From Ahrensia kielensis DSM 5890 (GTDB lineage Bacteria; Pseudomonadota; Alphaproteobacteria; Rhizobiales; Rhizobiaceae), in the NCBI RefSeq assembly GCF_000374465.1, contig NZ_KB894530.1, forward strand, positions 215,264-279,263: a DNA stretch of 64,000 nt, written 5' to 3'. The notes beneath the pieces are model-generated. The model had not been told where the DNA came from. It saw only the letters and a list, made by a program, of their open reading frames with translations, and searched no databases. Numbering within the stretch: the first letter of the stretch is position 1; each line of letters starts with the position of its first letter. Shown in pieces: positions 34,483 to 43,906 of this stretch. The position numbers and the translations under genes are program-made.

Positions 34483-35403
34483 ATGAGAATTTTTAAAACC
34501 GTAGCCACGGCTGCGACCGCTATTGCTTTGCTTGTAACGCCTGCGTTTGCGCAGGATAAGCCAGTCGTTGGACTGGTCATGAAGTCACTGGCAAATGAGT
34601 TTTTCCAAAACATGTTGGAAGGGGCCGAGGCCCATGCCGTAGAACGCGGTGACTATGAGTTGCGTGCTGTGGGTATGCAGAATGAAACTGACTTTGAAAG
34701 TCAGATCAATGCTGTTGAAAACTTCATCACGCAAGGTGTCGATGCAATTGTCATTGCACCAGCAGATTCCAAGGCAATGGTTCGCCCAATCAAAAAAGCG
34801 ATTGCCGCTGGTATCACGGTTGTGAACTTTGATGTTGCATTGGATGAAGACGCGAAGAAAGAGCAGGGACTTGAGCTCGCTTTTGTTGGCCCGGACAATC
34901 GCGGCGGAGCAAAGATGGCTGGTGATGCGCTTGGTAAAAAACTTGGCGAAGGTGCCAAGGTCGTTATCGTTGAAGGTAATCCGGGTGCAGATAATGCAAC
35001 ACAGCGCCGACTTGGGTTTGAAGATTCAGTGGCTGAATACAAACTAGACTTGCTGGATAGCCGTACTGCGCATTGGGAAACTGAAGAAGCCAATCAGGTA
35101 TTCTCAACGATGCTGACTGCTCATCCTGATGTGCAAGGTGTTCTTGCTGCCAATGATTCAATGGCAATCGGTGTGGTTAAAGCGCTGGAAAATGCAGGCC
35201 GTAGTGACATTCTCGTTGTCGGTTTTGATAATGTTCCTGCTGTTGGCCCAATGATCGAAGACGGCCGTATGCTTGCTACTGTTGATCAGTTTGGTCAGAA
35301 AATGGCTGCGGACGCGATTGACTTGGCGCTTGAAGTTGTTGCTGGTGGGCCTGCTCTAGAGGGCTGGGTCAAGACCAACATTAAACTTGTAACAGCAGAA
35401 TAA
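34483..35403 (+). CDS. rbsB: Periplasmic ribose-type sugar-binding protein
   Basis: 306 residues with a Sec signal peptide (FKTVATAATAIALLVTPAFA-QD). The mature part is RbsB-like: VVGLVMKSLANEFFQNMLEGAEAHA, VENFITQGVDAIVIAPADSKAM, and near the end GVLAANDSMAIGVVKALENAG with VVGFDNVPAVGPMI. It receives ribose or a related sugar for the RbsA/RbsC importer encoded next. Ribose is favoured because rbsD and rbsK are in the same operon. A hairpin follows the stop as for the other receptors. Confidence 0.93.
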   Translation: MRIFKTVATAATAIALLVTPAFAQDKPVVGLVMKSLANEFFQNMLEGAEAHAVERGDYELRAVGMQNETDFESQINAVENFITQGVDAIVIAPADSKAMVRPIKKAIAAGITVVNFDVALDEDAKKEQGLELAFVGPDNRGGAKMAGDALGKKLGEGAKVVIVEGNPGADNATQRRLGFEDSVAEYKLDLLDSRTAHWETEEANQVFSTMLTAHPDVQGVLAANDSMAIGVVKALENAGRSDILVVGFDNVPAVGPMIEDGRMLATVDQFGQKMAADAIDLALEVVAGGPALEGWVKTNIKLVTAE

Positions 35404-35416
35404 AAATAACTTAATT

Positions 35417-35437
35417 GGGGCCGCTCATTGCGGCCCC
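35417..35437 (+). terminator. Hairpin between rbsB and rbsA
   Basis: GGGGCCGC (35417-35424) pairs with GCGGCCCC (35430-35437) around TCATT, followed by TTCT. Partial termination or 3' protection of the rbsB message is likely. Confidence 0.75.
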
Positions 35438-35441
35438 TTCT

Positions 35442-37031
35442 ATGTTTGCACCCAAAATCAACGAAGCGATGCGTGATATGAATTTAGCGCCACAGGAAAC
35501 TTTGCCAAACACCATTTTGGCCGTTAGCAACCTCAAAAAACATTTTGGCGGCGTGCGCGCACTTGATGGGGTCAGCTTTTCACTAGCGCGCGGCGAAACG
35601 CATGCGCTGGTTGGTGAAAACGGAGCGGGCAAATCTACACTTATTAAGACTCTATCTGGAGCATTTCCTTTTGATTCCGGTGATATAGTTTTGGATGGTG
35701 TATCCTACCGTCCAAGCACTCCGCACGAGGCAAAAGCCCGCGGCGTACAGGTCGTGCATCAGGAATTTAACCTGCTTAACCACCTTAGTGTGGCCGAAAA
35801 TATTTCCATCGAGGCTATGCCGCGCAATAGGTTTGGTATTCTTGATCGCGCCGAAATGAACCGCCGTGCTCAGGCCTCACTTAACGCGATTGGATTGGGA
35901 GAAATTGACGTTCGCACGAGCGTTCAGTCCTTAGGAATAGCACATAGGCAATTGATTGAAATTGCTCGTTCACTTCAATCCGATAGCTCGATTTTGATTC
36001 TTGATGAGCCTACCGCAACATTGACAGAGCGCGAAACAAAACGCCTATTTGAGATCATTGCTGACATTAAAGAAAAGGGTGTCACGGTGGTCTTTGTAAC
36101 GCACCATCTGGATGAAGTTTTTGCTATATGTGACCGCGTCACAATTTTTCGCAATGGGGAGACCATTGCAACCGAATTAATCGCAGATACCACACCTGAA
36201 AATGTTGTGCGGCATATGGTGGGTCGCGAGCTGGAAGCAGAGCGTAGCAATAGCCGTAGTATCGGCACAGCCGGTGACGTGGCGCTCTCTACTCGTAAAT
36301 TAAAGGTTGCATTTAATCCGCATCAAGACGGTTTAGATATGGATGTACACTATGGTGAAATCGTAGGCATTGCAGGTCTTGTTGGGGCTGGAAGAACGGA
36401 GTTTTTACGCGGAATAAGTGCGGTTGATCCGATTGTTTCCGGTCACGTTGAACGGGATGGTTCGCCGGTGCGTTTTCGCAGTCCGCGTGATGCTATTTCG
36501 GCAGGCATAGCCTTTGTTACAGAGGACCGCAAAGAAGAGGGCTTGATCCTCGACATGCCAATTGCGGCCAATGTCTCCCTTGCCAATATGGAGGCCGTAT
36601 CGGGCGCAGGTTTGATGCGCTTTGGTACTGAGCGACGCAGGGCAAAATCCTATGAGGAAAAGCTGCATATTAAATGCGGAAGCGTCAAAGATGCGGCGAA
36701 TAGTTTGTCCGGTGGCAATCAGCAAAAAGTTGTTTTGGCCAAGTGGCTGGCCTGCTCTCCACAAGTGCTAATTCTTGATGAGCCCACCCGCGGCGTTGAT
36801 GTGGGTGCTAAGGCCGAGATTTATGGGATTTTGCGGAATTTGGCTCGCGAGGGCACTGCGCTGCTGGTCGTATCATCAGAATTACCGGAGCTCATGACTT
36901 TGTGTGATCGCATTCTCGTCATGGCTAACCACAAGATTGTTGGTAGCGTTGCGCGGGCCGATTTCACAGAAGAACGAATATTAAAGATGGCTTACGGCCA
37001 AAATGGAATTGAAGAAGGAACAAACGCATGA
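35442..37031 (+). CDS. rbsA: Ribose ABC transporter ATPase, two-domain RbsA
   Basis: 529 residues from ATG 35442, the first ATG after the hairpin; ATG 35469 or 35478 are alternatives, and a TTG inside the hairpin is rejected. Two ABC domains: the first is canonical (GENGAGKST, ILILDEP, VTHHLDEVF); the second has a divergent Walker A (GLVGAGRTE), as usual in RbsA/MglA, with LSGGNQQKVVLAKWL and VLILDEPTRGVDVGAKAEIY. It powers import through RbsC, whose start codon overlaps its stop by four bases. Confidence 0.94.
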   Translation: MFAPKINEAMRDMNLAPQETLPNTILAVSNLKKHFGGVRALDGVSFSLARGETHALVGENGAGKSTLIKTLSGAFPFDSGDIVLDGVSYRPSTPHEAKARGVQVVHQEFNLLNHLSVAENISIEAMPRNRFGILDRAEMNRRAQASLNAIGLGEIDVRTSVQSLGIAHRQLIEIARSLQSDSSILILDEPTATLTERETKRLFEIIADIKEKGVTVVFVTHHLDEVFAICDRVTIFRNGETIATELIADTTPENVVRHMVGRELEAERSNSRSIGTAGDVALSTRKLKVAFNPHQDGLDMDVHYGEIVGIAGLVGAGRTEFLRGISAVDPIVSGHVERDGSPVRFRSPRDAISAGIAFVTEDRKEEGLILDMPIAANVSLANMEAVSGAGLMRFGTERRRAKSYEEKLHIKCGSVKDAANSLSGGNQQKVVLAKWLACSPQVLILDEPTRGVDVGAKAEIYGILRNLAREGTALLVVSSELPELMTLCDRILVMANHKIVGSVARADFTEERILKMAYGQNGIEEGTNA

Positions 37032-38026
37032 CGTCGGATAACCGCCCGCTAGAACCCACGCCGCGCCGCGCGCTCTCGTTTCGCGCGATCATCAATAATG
37101 CTGGGATCGGATTGGCGCTGCTGGCGTTGATCTTATTCTTTTCGCTGACGTCAGAGTTTTTCCTGACATCCAATAACATTACGAACATCCTTACTCAGAT
37201 TACGATCAATTTGATTTTGGCCGTTGGCATGACTTTTGTCATTCTTATTGGCGGCATTGATCTATCTGTTGGATCAGTCATGGCTTTTGCTGCTGTTGTT
37301 GCGGGTAAAGCCATTACGCTCCCTGATATGGGTATTACAGAACTGGTTTTACTGGCTTGCCTAGCGGGGGTGATGACCGGATTAATCTGCGGGTTACTCA
37401 ATGGCGTAATAAGCGCTTTTTGGGGATTGCCATCTTTTATTATCACATTGGGCATGCTGAACATTGCACGCGGTGCAGCGTTGCACGTGTCAGATGCAAA
37501 GACGATTTATTCTTTCCCTTCCGCATTTGAGAATTTTGGTTCTGCGCTAATTTACGGGGTGCCGGTCGTGTTTTTGGTCGCTTTGTTGATCACGCTCATC
37601 GCTTGGTTTGTGTTAAATTGGACGGTTTTTGGCCGCCTTCTATATGGCATTGGAAACAACGAAGAAGCTGTGCGACTTGCGGGCCATCAAGTGTTTTGGC
37701 TTAAAGTTGCAGCCTTCACCATTTGTGGGGCAACGGCGGGTATTGCAGCTGTGATTTATATGGCTAGGCTGAGTATTTCGAGCCCAATCGCCGGTATTGG
37801 ATTTGAGCTAAACGCTATTGCTGCAGTCATCATTGGTGGTACCAGCCTCGCAGGCGGCCGAGGATCAGTCATCGGCACACTGCTCGGTGCTTTCATCATC
37901 GGGGTGCTCGCCAATGGGCTCATCTTGATCGGGCTGAATGATTTTATGCGCCAGATGATCACAGGCGTGGTCATTATCGTGGCCGTCATTCTTGATTATT
38001 ACCGTGCCAAATATTCAGCATCATGA
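37028..38026 (+). CDS. rbsC: Ribose ABC transporter permease RbsC
   Basis: 332 residues, about eight to ten membrane segments. Signatures: GMTFVILIGGIDLSVGSVMAF, the coupling region GIGNNEEAVRLAGHQV, and AAVIIGGTSLAGGRGSVIGTLLGAFIIGVLANGL. It is similar to the partial permease at the window start but clearly a separate system. It overlaps both neighbours by four bases, showing a coupled rbsA-rbsC-rbsD block. Confidence 0.95.
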   Translation: MTSDNRPLEPTPRRALSFRAIINNAGIGLALLALILFFSLTSEFFLTSNNITNILTQITINLILAVGMTFVILIGGIDLSVGSVMAFAAVVAGKAITLPDMGITELVLLACLAGVMTGLICGLLNGVISAFWGLPSFIITLGMLNIARGAALHVSDAKTIYSFPSAFENFGSALIYGVPVVFLVALLITLIAWFVLNWTVFGRLLYGIGNNEEAVRLAGHQVFWLKVAAFTICGATAGIAAVIYMARLSISSPIAGIGFELNAIAAVIIGGTSLAGGRGSVIGTLLGAFIIGVLANGLILIGLNDFMRQMITGVVIIVAVILDYYRAKYSAS

Positions 38027-38421
38027 AGCGCACGCCCTTATTAAACCGTCACCTCAGCGCTTTGATTGCAACGCTTGGCCATCTTGATGAGATTGTGATC
38101 GCCGATGCAGGATTGCCGGTCCCGGCAGGAGTGCCCGTCATTGATCTGGCTCTTGTCGCGGGAACCCCAAGTTTTTTGGAGGTGCTTAGTGCGCTGCGTC
38201 ATGAGTTATGTATTCAAGAAGCGGTGCTTGCCGAAGAGGCTTCTCCTGAACTGACCGCTGTTGTGGTCAAAGAGCTGGATGATTGGGAGGGTAAAGTTAT
38301 TCTCAGTAGGCAGTCACACGGCAGAATAAAAGCTCGCTGCGCGCATGCTCGCGCTATCATTCGCAGTGGGGAAACAACGCCATTTGCTAATATAATTTTG
38401 GTCAGTGGGGTCGTGTTTTGA
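38023..38421 (+). CDS. rbsD: D-ribose pyranase RbsD
   Basis: 132-residue mutarotase of the RbsD/FucU family, converting beta-pyranose ribose to the furanose used by ribokinase. The catalytic His is in IATLGHLDEIVIADAGLPVP, with the following acid-rich strand PVIDLALVAGTPSFLEVL typical of the family. It starts in the rbsC stop (ATGA) and ends inside the TTGA junction with rbsK. Confidence 0.92.
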   Translation: MKRTPLLNRHLSALIATLGHLDEIVIADAGLPVPAGVPVIDLALVAGTPSFLEVLSALRHELCIQEAVLAEEASPELTAVVVKELDDWEGKVILSRQSHGRIKARCAHARAIIRSGETTPFANIILVSGVVF

Positions 38422-39362
38422 CCGTCGTTGTCGTGGGAAGTATCAATTTTGATCTGACGATGTATTTGGACCGTTGGCCGAAGGTTGGCGAGACAGTAAC
38501 AGCACGCGAGAGTGCATCATCTCTGGGCGGAAAAGGAGCCAACCAGTGCATTGCCGCCACACGATTGAGCGCTAAGTCTGTCATGATAGGCGCCATCGGT
38601 AATGATGGATATGGCCTACAAGCGATAGAGACACTAGAGCGCGAAAATGTCATCCTAGGTTTAAAGACAGTCGAAGGCACTGCAACCGGAATTGCTTGCA
38701 TCGACGTTGGGCCTGAAGGCGACAATATTATTCGGCTCGCACATGGGGCAAATGCTGCGCTGTGTGTTGAGGACATTGCAGCGCATGCTTCTACCATAAG
38801 CGAGGCCAGTGTATTATTGTTGCAAAACGAGATTCCATTGGAGGCTTCGTTGGAGGCAGCACGCCTTGGGCGAAGCGCTGGCGCTCTTGTGATTATGGAT
38901 CCAGCGCCTATGCCTGAACAGGTTTGGGATAGGGGAATCTTTTCAGCTTTCGACCTTTTAACGCCGAACATCACCGAAGCTGAACGCATTTTGCAGCGCA
39001 AAATAGAAGGTTTGGATGAGGCTATGTTAGCTGTAAGCGATCTCTCGGCTTTTGCTCGCCGCGGCGCGATTATTACTATGGGCGGTGAAGGCGTGGTCTG
39101 GCATATAGATGGATTGTCTGGATATCTTCCTGCGGTCCCAGTTGATGCGATTGATACTGTTGCTGCTGGAGATTGTTTTAATGGGGCTCTAGCTGCAGAG
39201 CTGACGCAAAATGTGGAATTTCCTTTAGCCATAGAATTTGCTGTTAAGGCTGCATCTATAACTGCTAGCCGAAAAGGCGCGCAGATATCTATTCCAACAC
39301 GGGCCCAAGTTGACGCTTTTAAGCCCGTAGCTATTGAAAGCTTAAACAATGCAAGGGTATGA
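38418..39362 (+). CDS. rbsK: Ribokinase RbsK (PfkB family)
   Basis: 314 residues; ATP-dependent phosphorylation of ribose at O5. PfkB signatures are present: VVGSINFDLTMYLDRWPKVGET at the start, GGKGANQCIAATRL near residue 38, and the active-site segment DTVAAGDCFNGALAAEL with the catalytic Asp near residue 255. The start codon is TTG overlapping the rbsD stop (TTGA), an uncommon codon that can limit kinase level; no better start is present. The gene order explains the substrate. Confidence 0.93.
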   Translation: MTVVVVGSINFDLTMYLDRWPKVGETVTARESASSLGGKGANQCIAATRLSAKSVMIGAIGNDGYGLQAIETLERENVILGLKTVEGTATGIACIDVGPEGDNIIRLAHGANAALCVEDIAAHASTISEASVLLLQNEIPLEASLEAARLGRSAGALVIMDPAPMPEQVWDRGIFSAFDLLTPNITEAERILQRKIEGLDEAMLAVSDLSAFARRGAIITMGGEGVVWHIDGLSGYLPAVPVDAIDTVAAGDCFNGALAAELTQNVEFPLAIEFAVKAASITASRKGAQISIPTRAQVDAFKPVAIESLNNARV

Positions 39363-39401
39363 CATTCGGTAGATAATTAAAAATGAAAATAAAGGCCGAA
39401 T

Positions 39402-40376
39402 ATGGCGACGATCAAAGATGTGGCAAAACTTGCGAAAGTATCGGTAGGTACTGTATCGAAGGTCATATCGCAGGACCCAACTGTAAAAACCGTGTTACGC
39501 GAAAGGGTCGCCGCAGCGATTGAAGAGTTGAAATATCGGCCTAATCACATGGCTCGTGCATTGCGTATGAACCGATTGGACGTGATAGGTCTTGTCGTTC
39601 CAGATATTACGAACCCTTTTTTTGCTCAGCTTGCCAAATGTATCGAGATTGAGGCTGCTGAACGACATCACACGGTGACTTTGGCCAACTCACACGATGA
39701 TGAGGAAACTGAACGGCGGCAACTGTCTACACTTATTGATCGCGCTCCGCGTGGTGTGATTATTGTTGCGTCATCAGACAACGGCAAATTGGAATATTCG
39801 ACGGATGTTCCCATTGTATCAGTGGACCGGCGGTTTCAGAATTACCCATTGATTTCGACTAACCATGCCGAAGGTTCAGCGCAGTTAGCAAAACACCTGA
39901 TTGATTTAGGGCATAAGAACATTGCCTATATTTCAGGACCTTTAAATACCCGCGTTGGACGCGCTCGTAAAATAGGGTTTGAAGAGTATTTTGCTCGGGA
40001 ATTAGAAGGTGTTTCAGATGTGTCGTTGAGCTTTTATGAAGGGCATTTTGATTATCAGTCTGGCGAAGATATTGCGCGGCGTATTTTATCTGAATATCCA
40101 GATAAGCGGCCAACTGCGATTGCTGCTGCCAGCGACCAAATCGCCATCGGAGTGATGCGTGCGGCGCGGGATTTAGAGATCGCGATACCTGACCAACTTT
40201 CAGTGACAGGCTTTGACGATATTAATCTTGCTTCATTAGTTGTGCCACGGCTAACGACGCTACGGCAGCCTATAGCTGAGATCGCGTCAGCAGCTGTGGC
40301 GGCTATCATGGCGGAAAGCCTCGTCTTTGAGGATGTTGAATTGCGCGGCGATATTGTCAAACGTGGATCGACTTAA
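39402..40376 (+). CDS. rbsR: LacI-family transcriptional repressor of the ribose operon
   Basis: 324 residues. The N-terminal LacI HTH and hinge are clear (ATIKDVAKLAKVSVGTVSKVIS ... YRPNHMARALRMNRL), followed by a periplasmic-binding-like effector domain (VIGLVVPDITNPFFAQLAKCIE; ATAIAAASDQIAIGVM, SVTGFDDINLASLVVPRLTTL). As the last gene of the operon it should bind the TGAAACGTTTCA palindrome ahead of rbsB and release on ribose. Confidence 0.92.
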   Translation: MATIKDVAKLAKVSVGTVSKVISQDPTVKTVLRERVAAAIEELKYRPNHMARALRMNRLDVIGLVVPDITNPFFAQLAKCIEIEAAERHHTVTLANSHDDEETERRQLSTLIDRAPRGVIIVASSDNGKLEYSTDVPIVSVDRRFQNYPLISTNHAEGSAQLAKHLIDLGHKNIAYISGPLNTRVGRARKIGFEEYFARELEGVSDVSLSFYEGHFDYQSGEDIARRILSEYPDKRPTAIAAASDQIAIGVMRAARDLEIAIPDQLSVTGFDDINLASLVVPRLTTLRQPIAEIASAAVAAIMAESLVFEDVELRGDIVKRGST

Positions 40377-40415
40377 ACAAAGCAAAGGACTTTGTGTAAT
40401 TTGTATGCCGCAATA

Positions 40416-40454
40416 AATTCCATCATGACAACAGCTTTTGTGCCTGATGGAATT
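40416..40454. terminator. Hairpin between convergent genes
   Basis: AATTCCATCA (40416-40425) pairs with TGATGGAATT (40445-40454) around 19 bases; flanking GCCGCAATA and TATTGTTGTGCGG extend the pairing loosely. It lies between two converging genes and probably ends both transcripts. Confidence 0.6.
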
Positions 40455-40476
40455 CTATTGTTGTGCGGTCAAAGCT

Positions 40477-41322
40477 CTATCGTGCGAGTGATGCAAAATA
40501 GTCTTTCCAGCTTTGATGTGGCATGCCAGCAACAGCTTCAAAATCGCTGGGCTCTTCATAAATGCCAAGTCTTATGCCTTCATAAATGCCACCGATAATG
40601 GGACCAATAAATGCGCCCAGTTCAGCCGTGCGGTCTGCGATAAATTCTGCAGATGTCATCTCATGGTAAGTCAATGACGTTCCAAATGCGTCGTTCAGAT
40701 AGGATACAAGTTCGGCTTGTGTGATTGGTGTGCCGTACAGGGTTACAGTTTTGCCGTTGTGGTCATCATTGGTCAAAAGATGGGCATATGCGTGGGCCAG
40801 TTCAGACCTTGTTGTATATCCGCATTTGCCTGCGCCAGCGCTATTGGCGATCTCGCCCTTTGATTTGTAGCTGTCGATATACTCAATATCGGGCTCTATA
40901 TAAATTCCGTTTCTGCCAATCGCATAATCAAGACCGCTGGCACGTATATCGGCCTCTGTTTGGCGGTTGCTTTGCACAACTGGAGAAAACGCTGTGCCTT
41001 CTTCCATGCCTTGAATGCTGGTGTAAACAATCTTGCGAACGCCAGCTGATTTTGCAGCATCTATCACATTGCGATGTTGCCCAATGCGTGCATCAGGAGC
41101 GTCCATGCCGGACACCAGCAACAAGGTATCAACACCGACTAAAGACGCTCTTAATTGATCCGGTTGCCCGTAATCGCCAGCGCGAATTTCAATACCAAGG
41201 TCTTTTGCGTTTGCAGGGGTGCGGGCAAGTCCGATGATGGTCTCACCATCTGCGGTTTTGATCAAATTGCGGGCAATTGCTCCGCCAAGTTGGCCTGATA
41301 CGGCTGTAATTGCGATTGTCAT
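40477..41322 (-). CDS. NAD(P)H-binding quinone oxidoreductase-like protein (QorB/NmrA type)
   Basis: 281 residues, atypical short-chain dehydrogenase. The Rossmann loop is AVSGQLGGAIARNL at the N-terminus; YTSIQGMEEG and the C-terminal half match NmrA-like and QorB proteins, which bind NADPH and reduce quinones or act as redox sensors. It is last in a minus-strand group with two SnoaL-like proteins and a DUF2218 protein, opposite a LysR gene. A stress or quinone-detoxification function is inferred. Confidence 0.85.
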   Translation of the reverse strand: MTIAITAVSGQLGGAIARNLIKTADGETIIGLARTPANAKDLGIEIRAGDYGQPDQLRASLVGVDTLLLVSGMDAPDARIGQHRNVIDAAKSAGVRKIVYTSIQGMEEGTAFSPVVQSNRQTEADIRASGLDYAIGRNGIYIEPDIEYIDSYKSKGEIANSAGAGKCGYTTRSELAHAYAHLLTNDDHNGKTVTLYGTPITQAELVSYLNDAFGTSLTYHEMTSAEFIADRTAELGAFIGPIIGGIYEGIRLGIYEEPSDFEAVAGMPHQSWKDYFASLAR

Positions 41323-41379
41323 TTTGGGGCTCCTTCATTGCGGCAGACGGGCGCAGGATGCGCCCGTCTGATTGAATTC

Positions 41380-41871
41380 TTAACCGTGGTAGGCTTGGCT
41401 AATCGCAAAGCTGTCTTCAAACCAGTTCCAAAGTACGACCTGACCGCCGCGAACTTTGGCGCGTAGTGCAAATGTGAATTCGCCGATTTCTTTGCCGCTA
41501 TGCGTTGTGACGCCATTCATACGGCCAAACACGGCAACAGTATCGACAGAGGCGAAGGCGTCGGTGTTTTCCCATTTTGTAGTTTGTAAATTTTCTGAGA
41601 ATACAGCGAGGAATTTGAAAATTGCTTCTTTACCAACAGTTTCGCCTATCCAAGGCAAAGTTGTGTCGCCCTCGCTGTGCCAGACCATATCGTCAGCCAT
41701 CAATGCTGACATTTTTTCCATATCGCCGCTACCCATTGCGCCCATGAAAGCCATAACGGTATCAAAGCTTGCTTGTGCTGTCGCGTCCATGTTTTGTGCT
41801 CCTGCTTTTGTTCCAACGATAATCGCCAGCGTGGTGCCCAGCGATGTTTTAAGTAAAGTTCTTCGATTCAT
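41380..41871 (-). CDS. Exported SnoaL/NTF2-like protein with Tat-type signal
   Basis: 163 residues. The N-terminus MNRRTLLKTSLGTTLAIIVG has the twin-arginine motif RRTLLK and a hydrophobic core, with cleavage near AGA-QN, so Tat export is likely. The mature part is a cone-shaped NTF2-like domain (FDTVMAFMGAMGSGDMEKMSALMADDMVWHSEGD; FAISQAYHG end). Such domains bind or isomerise small hydrophobic ligands. It is related in fold to the next gene upstream. Confidence 0.8.
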   Translation of the reverse strand: MNRRTLLKTSLGTTLAIIVGTKAGAQNMDATAQASFDTVMAFMGAMGSGDMEKMSALMADDMVWHSEGDTTLPWIGETVGKEAIFKFLAVFSENLQTTKWENTDAFASVDTVAVFGRMNGVTTHSGKEIGEFTFALRAKVRGGQVVLWNWFEDSFAISQAYHG

Positions 41872-41921
41872 TTTGCGCTCCCTTTGGCTCTGGTTTTTGC
41901 GAGCCGCAGTTCAGGTGTGAG

Positions 41922-42401
41922 TTATTTGCCAGCAAGCTGTTGTAGAGCCGTGGACCAATCTTCGACGTGGTATGTCCGTGCGATTTTGCCGTCTTCCAGC
42001 TCATGAATGTCGATGGTCATGATGTCGAAGCTACGGCCTTGACCGTCAACGCCAAAGAATGGGGCAACTGGAGTGCCTGTGGCACGGCTGCGCACAACGA
42101 AAGTATTTCCATCCTGATGGATGTCTTGGATGGCCCAGTTAAGATCGGGAATGAGTTGAGCAAAGCCGCCCATTTGACCAAGAAAGGCTTCGCGGGATTT
42201 ATTAGCACCCGTATAATCACCCATGCTGACCCAGTCTTCAGTCGTTGCAGCTTGGAAAGCAGTAATTTGCTCTTGCGTACCTGGGTTGCTGAGCAAGTCG
42301 TAGAATGTTGTCACTGTGGACTTGTCGTCGGCCAATGCGCCGGTTGCGAAAGTTGTGACAGTTGCCAGTGTGACAGAAGCGATAAGGTTTTTAAGTGACA
42401 T
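41922..42401 (-). CDS. Exported SnoaL-like (ester cyclase-type) protein
   Basis: 159 residues with a Sec signal peptide (SLKNLIASVTLATVTTFATGALA-DD). The mature domain is of the SnoaL/ester cyclase type: VTTFYDLLSNPGTQEQITAF, GQMGGFAQLIPDLNWAIQDIHQDGNTFVVRSRATGTP and the closing DGKIARTYHVEDWSTALQQL. Function within the group is unknown; it sits between the Tat-exported homologue and the DUF2218 gene, all read from the same minus-strand promoter region. Confidence 0.82.
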   Translation of the reverse strand: MSLKNLIASVTLATVTTFATGALADDKSTVTTFYDLLSNPGTQEQITAFQAATTEDWVSMGDYTGANKSREAFLGQMGGFAQLIPDLNWAIQDIHQDGNTFVVRSRATGTPVAPFFGVDGQGRSFDIMTIDIHELEDGKIARTYHVEDWSTALQQLAGK

Positions 42402-42430
42402 GGTATTTTCCTGTTTGTTTTTAGGTTGGG

Positions 42431-42742
42431 TTAGGGATTGGTTACGGATGATGGTGCGGCGAGCTCACGCCACACGATTTTTGGGTTTTCGCGAAACGCA
42501 AAGCGTTCAAGATGGCTGGCGATAACACGGCGTACTTTGGTAAGTTCGGCTTGGGTTTCAGCGCTGACCGTCATGTCCAAAATATTCTGATCTGCGTTTA
42601 GCGCGCATGTGCCGAAAGGGAGTTTGATCAAACCTGATTTAGGGTCGAACTGCACCTCGACTTTGTGTCCAAAGTGTTTGCAAAGTTGCTGTAAGTAGCC
42701 ATCGGCGCGTTCGGTAGTGATTTGGGCGGTACTTGTGAACAT
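42431..42742 (-). CDS. DUF2218 family protein
   Basis: 103 residues from the ATG at 42742, behind AGGAGAC; a longer start is possible but lacks a ribosome site. The sequence (AQITTERADGYLQQLCKHFGHKVEVQF ... GTCALNADQNILDMTVSA ... VIASHLERFAFRENP) matches the DUF2218 family of small soluble proteins often seen beside siderophore or redox genes. The biochemical role is unknown. It is the first gene of the minus-strand group and divergent from the LysR regulator. Confidence 0.85.
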   Translation of the reverse strand: MFTSTAQITTERADGYLQQLCKHFGHKVEVQFDPKSGLIKLPFGTCALNADQNILDMTVSAETQAELTKVRRVIASHLERFAFRENPKIVWRELAAPSSVTNP

Positions 42743-42836
42743 TGCTGTCTCCTTTCTGTTGAACTTGTAATTAGACAAATATCATCGTTTCGATTATCCC
42801 AATTGTTGAGAAATCACTTTTACAGAAAGTAGAAAG

Positions 42837-43730
42837 ATGATCGAAGATTACCGCAGCCTTGCTGTCTTTGCTGCCATTGCGGATACGGGCAGTCTGAGTG
42901 CCGCTGGGCGCAGATTAAAGCTATCGACATCGGTCATAAGCCATCACCTTTCTCGGCTGGAAGAACGCCAAGGCGTGACATTATTTTTTCGTTCAACGCG
43001 GTCTATGTCTCTCACGCCTGAAGGACAAATAGCTCTTGAACCGGCTCGCCGGATGGTCAATGCAGGCGAGGAAGCGCTGGATGCGATCACGGCAGGTAAC
43101 GAGGAACCTGTGGGCGCATTGCATATCGCGATGCCGGCCTTTGGTGAGCAAAGCAAACTTCACAAAACCCTTTGGGAATTTGCAAAGCAGCACCCGATGG
43201 TTGCGATATCGCTTCACTGCAGCGATACGCCGACGGATTTGGTCAAAGATGGTTTTGATTTGGCAATCCGATTGGGGGTATTGAGCAATAGCAATCTGAA
43301 AAGTCGCCGTATTGCAGACTTCAAACGTCTGCTGGTCGCGTCACCTGATTATCTGGCAGCGCACGACCCAATAAAAAGTCCGCAGGACCTTGAGGCAAAT
43401 GACTTCATCTCCGTCGTTCAAATTCCATCGATGATGACGTTGGAATACGCCGAACAGATGGTTCGTTTCGAGCCTAAAAATATACGCGTGGAGGTCAATA
43501 CAGTGAACGCTGCGAAAGCGGCAGTGCTTGCAGGTCTGGGTATTTGGCATTTGCCGCTTGGCGAAATTGAGAAAGAATTAGCACAAGGTCAATTGGTGCA
43601 TGTTTTGCCAAAATGGAGCCTGCCAATATTGGGCGTTTACGCAGTATGGCCTGACATAGGTCCGCAAAAAGCGCTGACCCGCCGACTGATTGACCATTTG
43701 GTTGAATGCCGATCTGAATTAATGATTTGA
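42837..43730 (+). CDS. LysR-family regulator
   Basis: 297 residues, HTH at the N-terminus (YRSLAVFAAIADTGSLSAAGRRLKLSTSVISHHLSRLEERQGVTLFFR), effector domain of the CrgA/DhcR-like class (LHIAMPAFGEQSKLHKTLWEFAKQHP; DLAIRLGVL). It is divergent from the DUF2218/SnoaL/QorB-like group, which it probably regulates. The last 60 codons are nearly identical to a stray fragment at 52388-52567, showing that a second copy once existed. Confidence 0.9.
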   Translation: MIEDYRSLAVFAAIADTGSLSAAGRRLKLSTSVISHHLSRLEERQGVTLFFRSTRSMSLTPEGQIALEPARRMVNAGEEALDAITAGNEEPVGALHIAMPAFGEQSKLHKTLWEFAKQHPMVAISLHCSDTPTDLVKDGFDLAIRLGVLSNSNLKSRRIADFKRLLVASPDYLAAHDPIKSPQDLEANDFISVVQIPSMMTLEYAEQMVRFEPKNIRVEVNTVNAAKAAVLAGLGIWHLPLGEIEKELAQGQLVHVLPKWSLPILGVYAVWPDIGPQKALTRRLIDHLVECRSELMI

Positions 43731-43906
43731 CTGGCATCTGTACAAAAGGAGCAGCTAAAGGTGTGACAAGTTCTATATTGCCTGTGTATATTTATCCTTT
43801 GCAGGTGCTCTAAGGTAAGTCAAACGCCTGTTAACAGCACGTTTTGCAAATTTTAATAAATTTGCGCGAGTATTGAAGCTGGTTCTTTGTTTAACTGGCG
43901 ATATCA

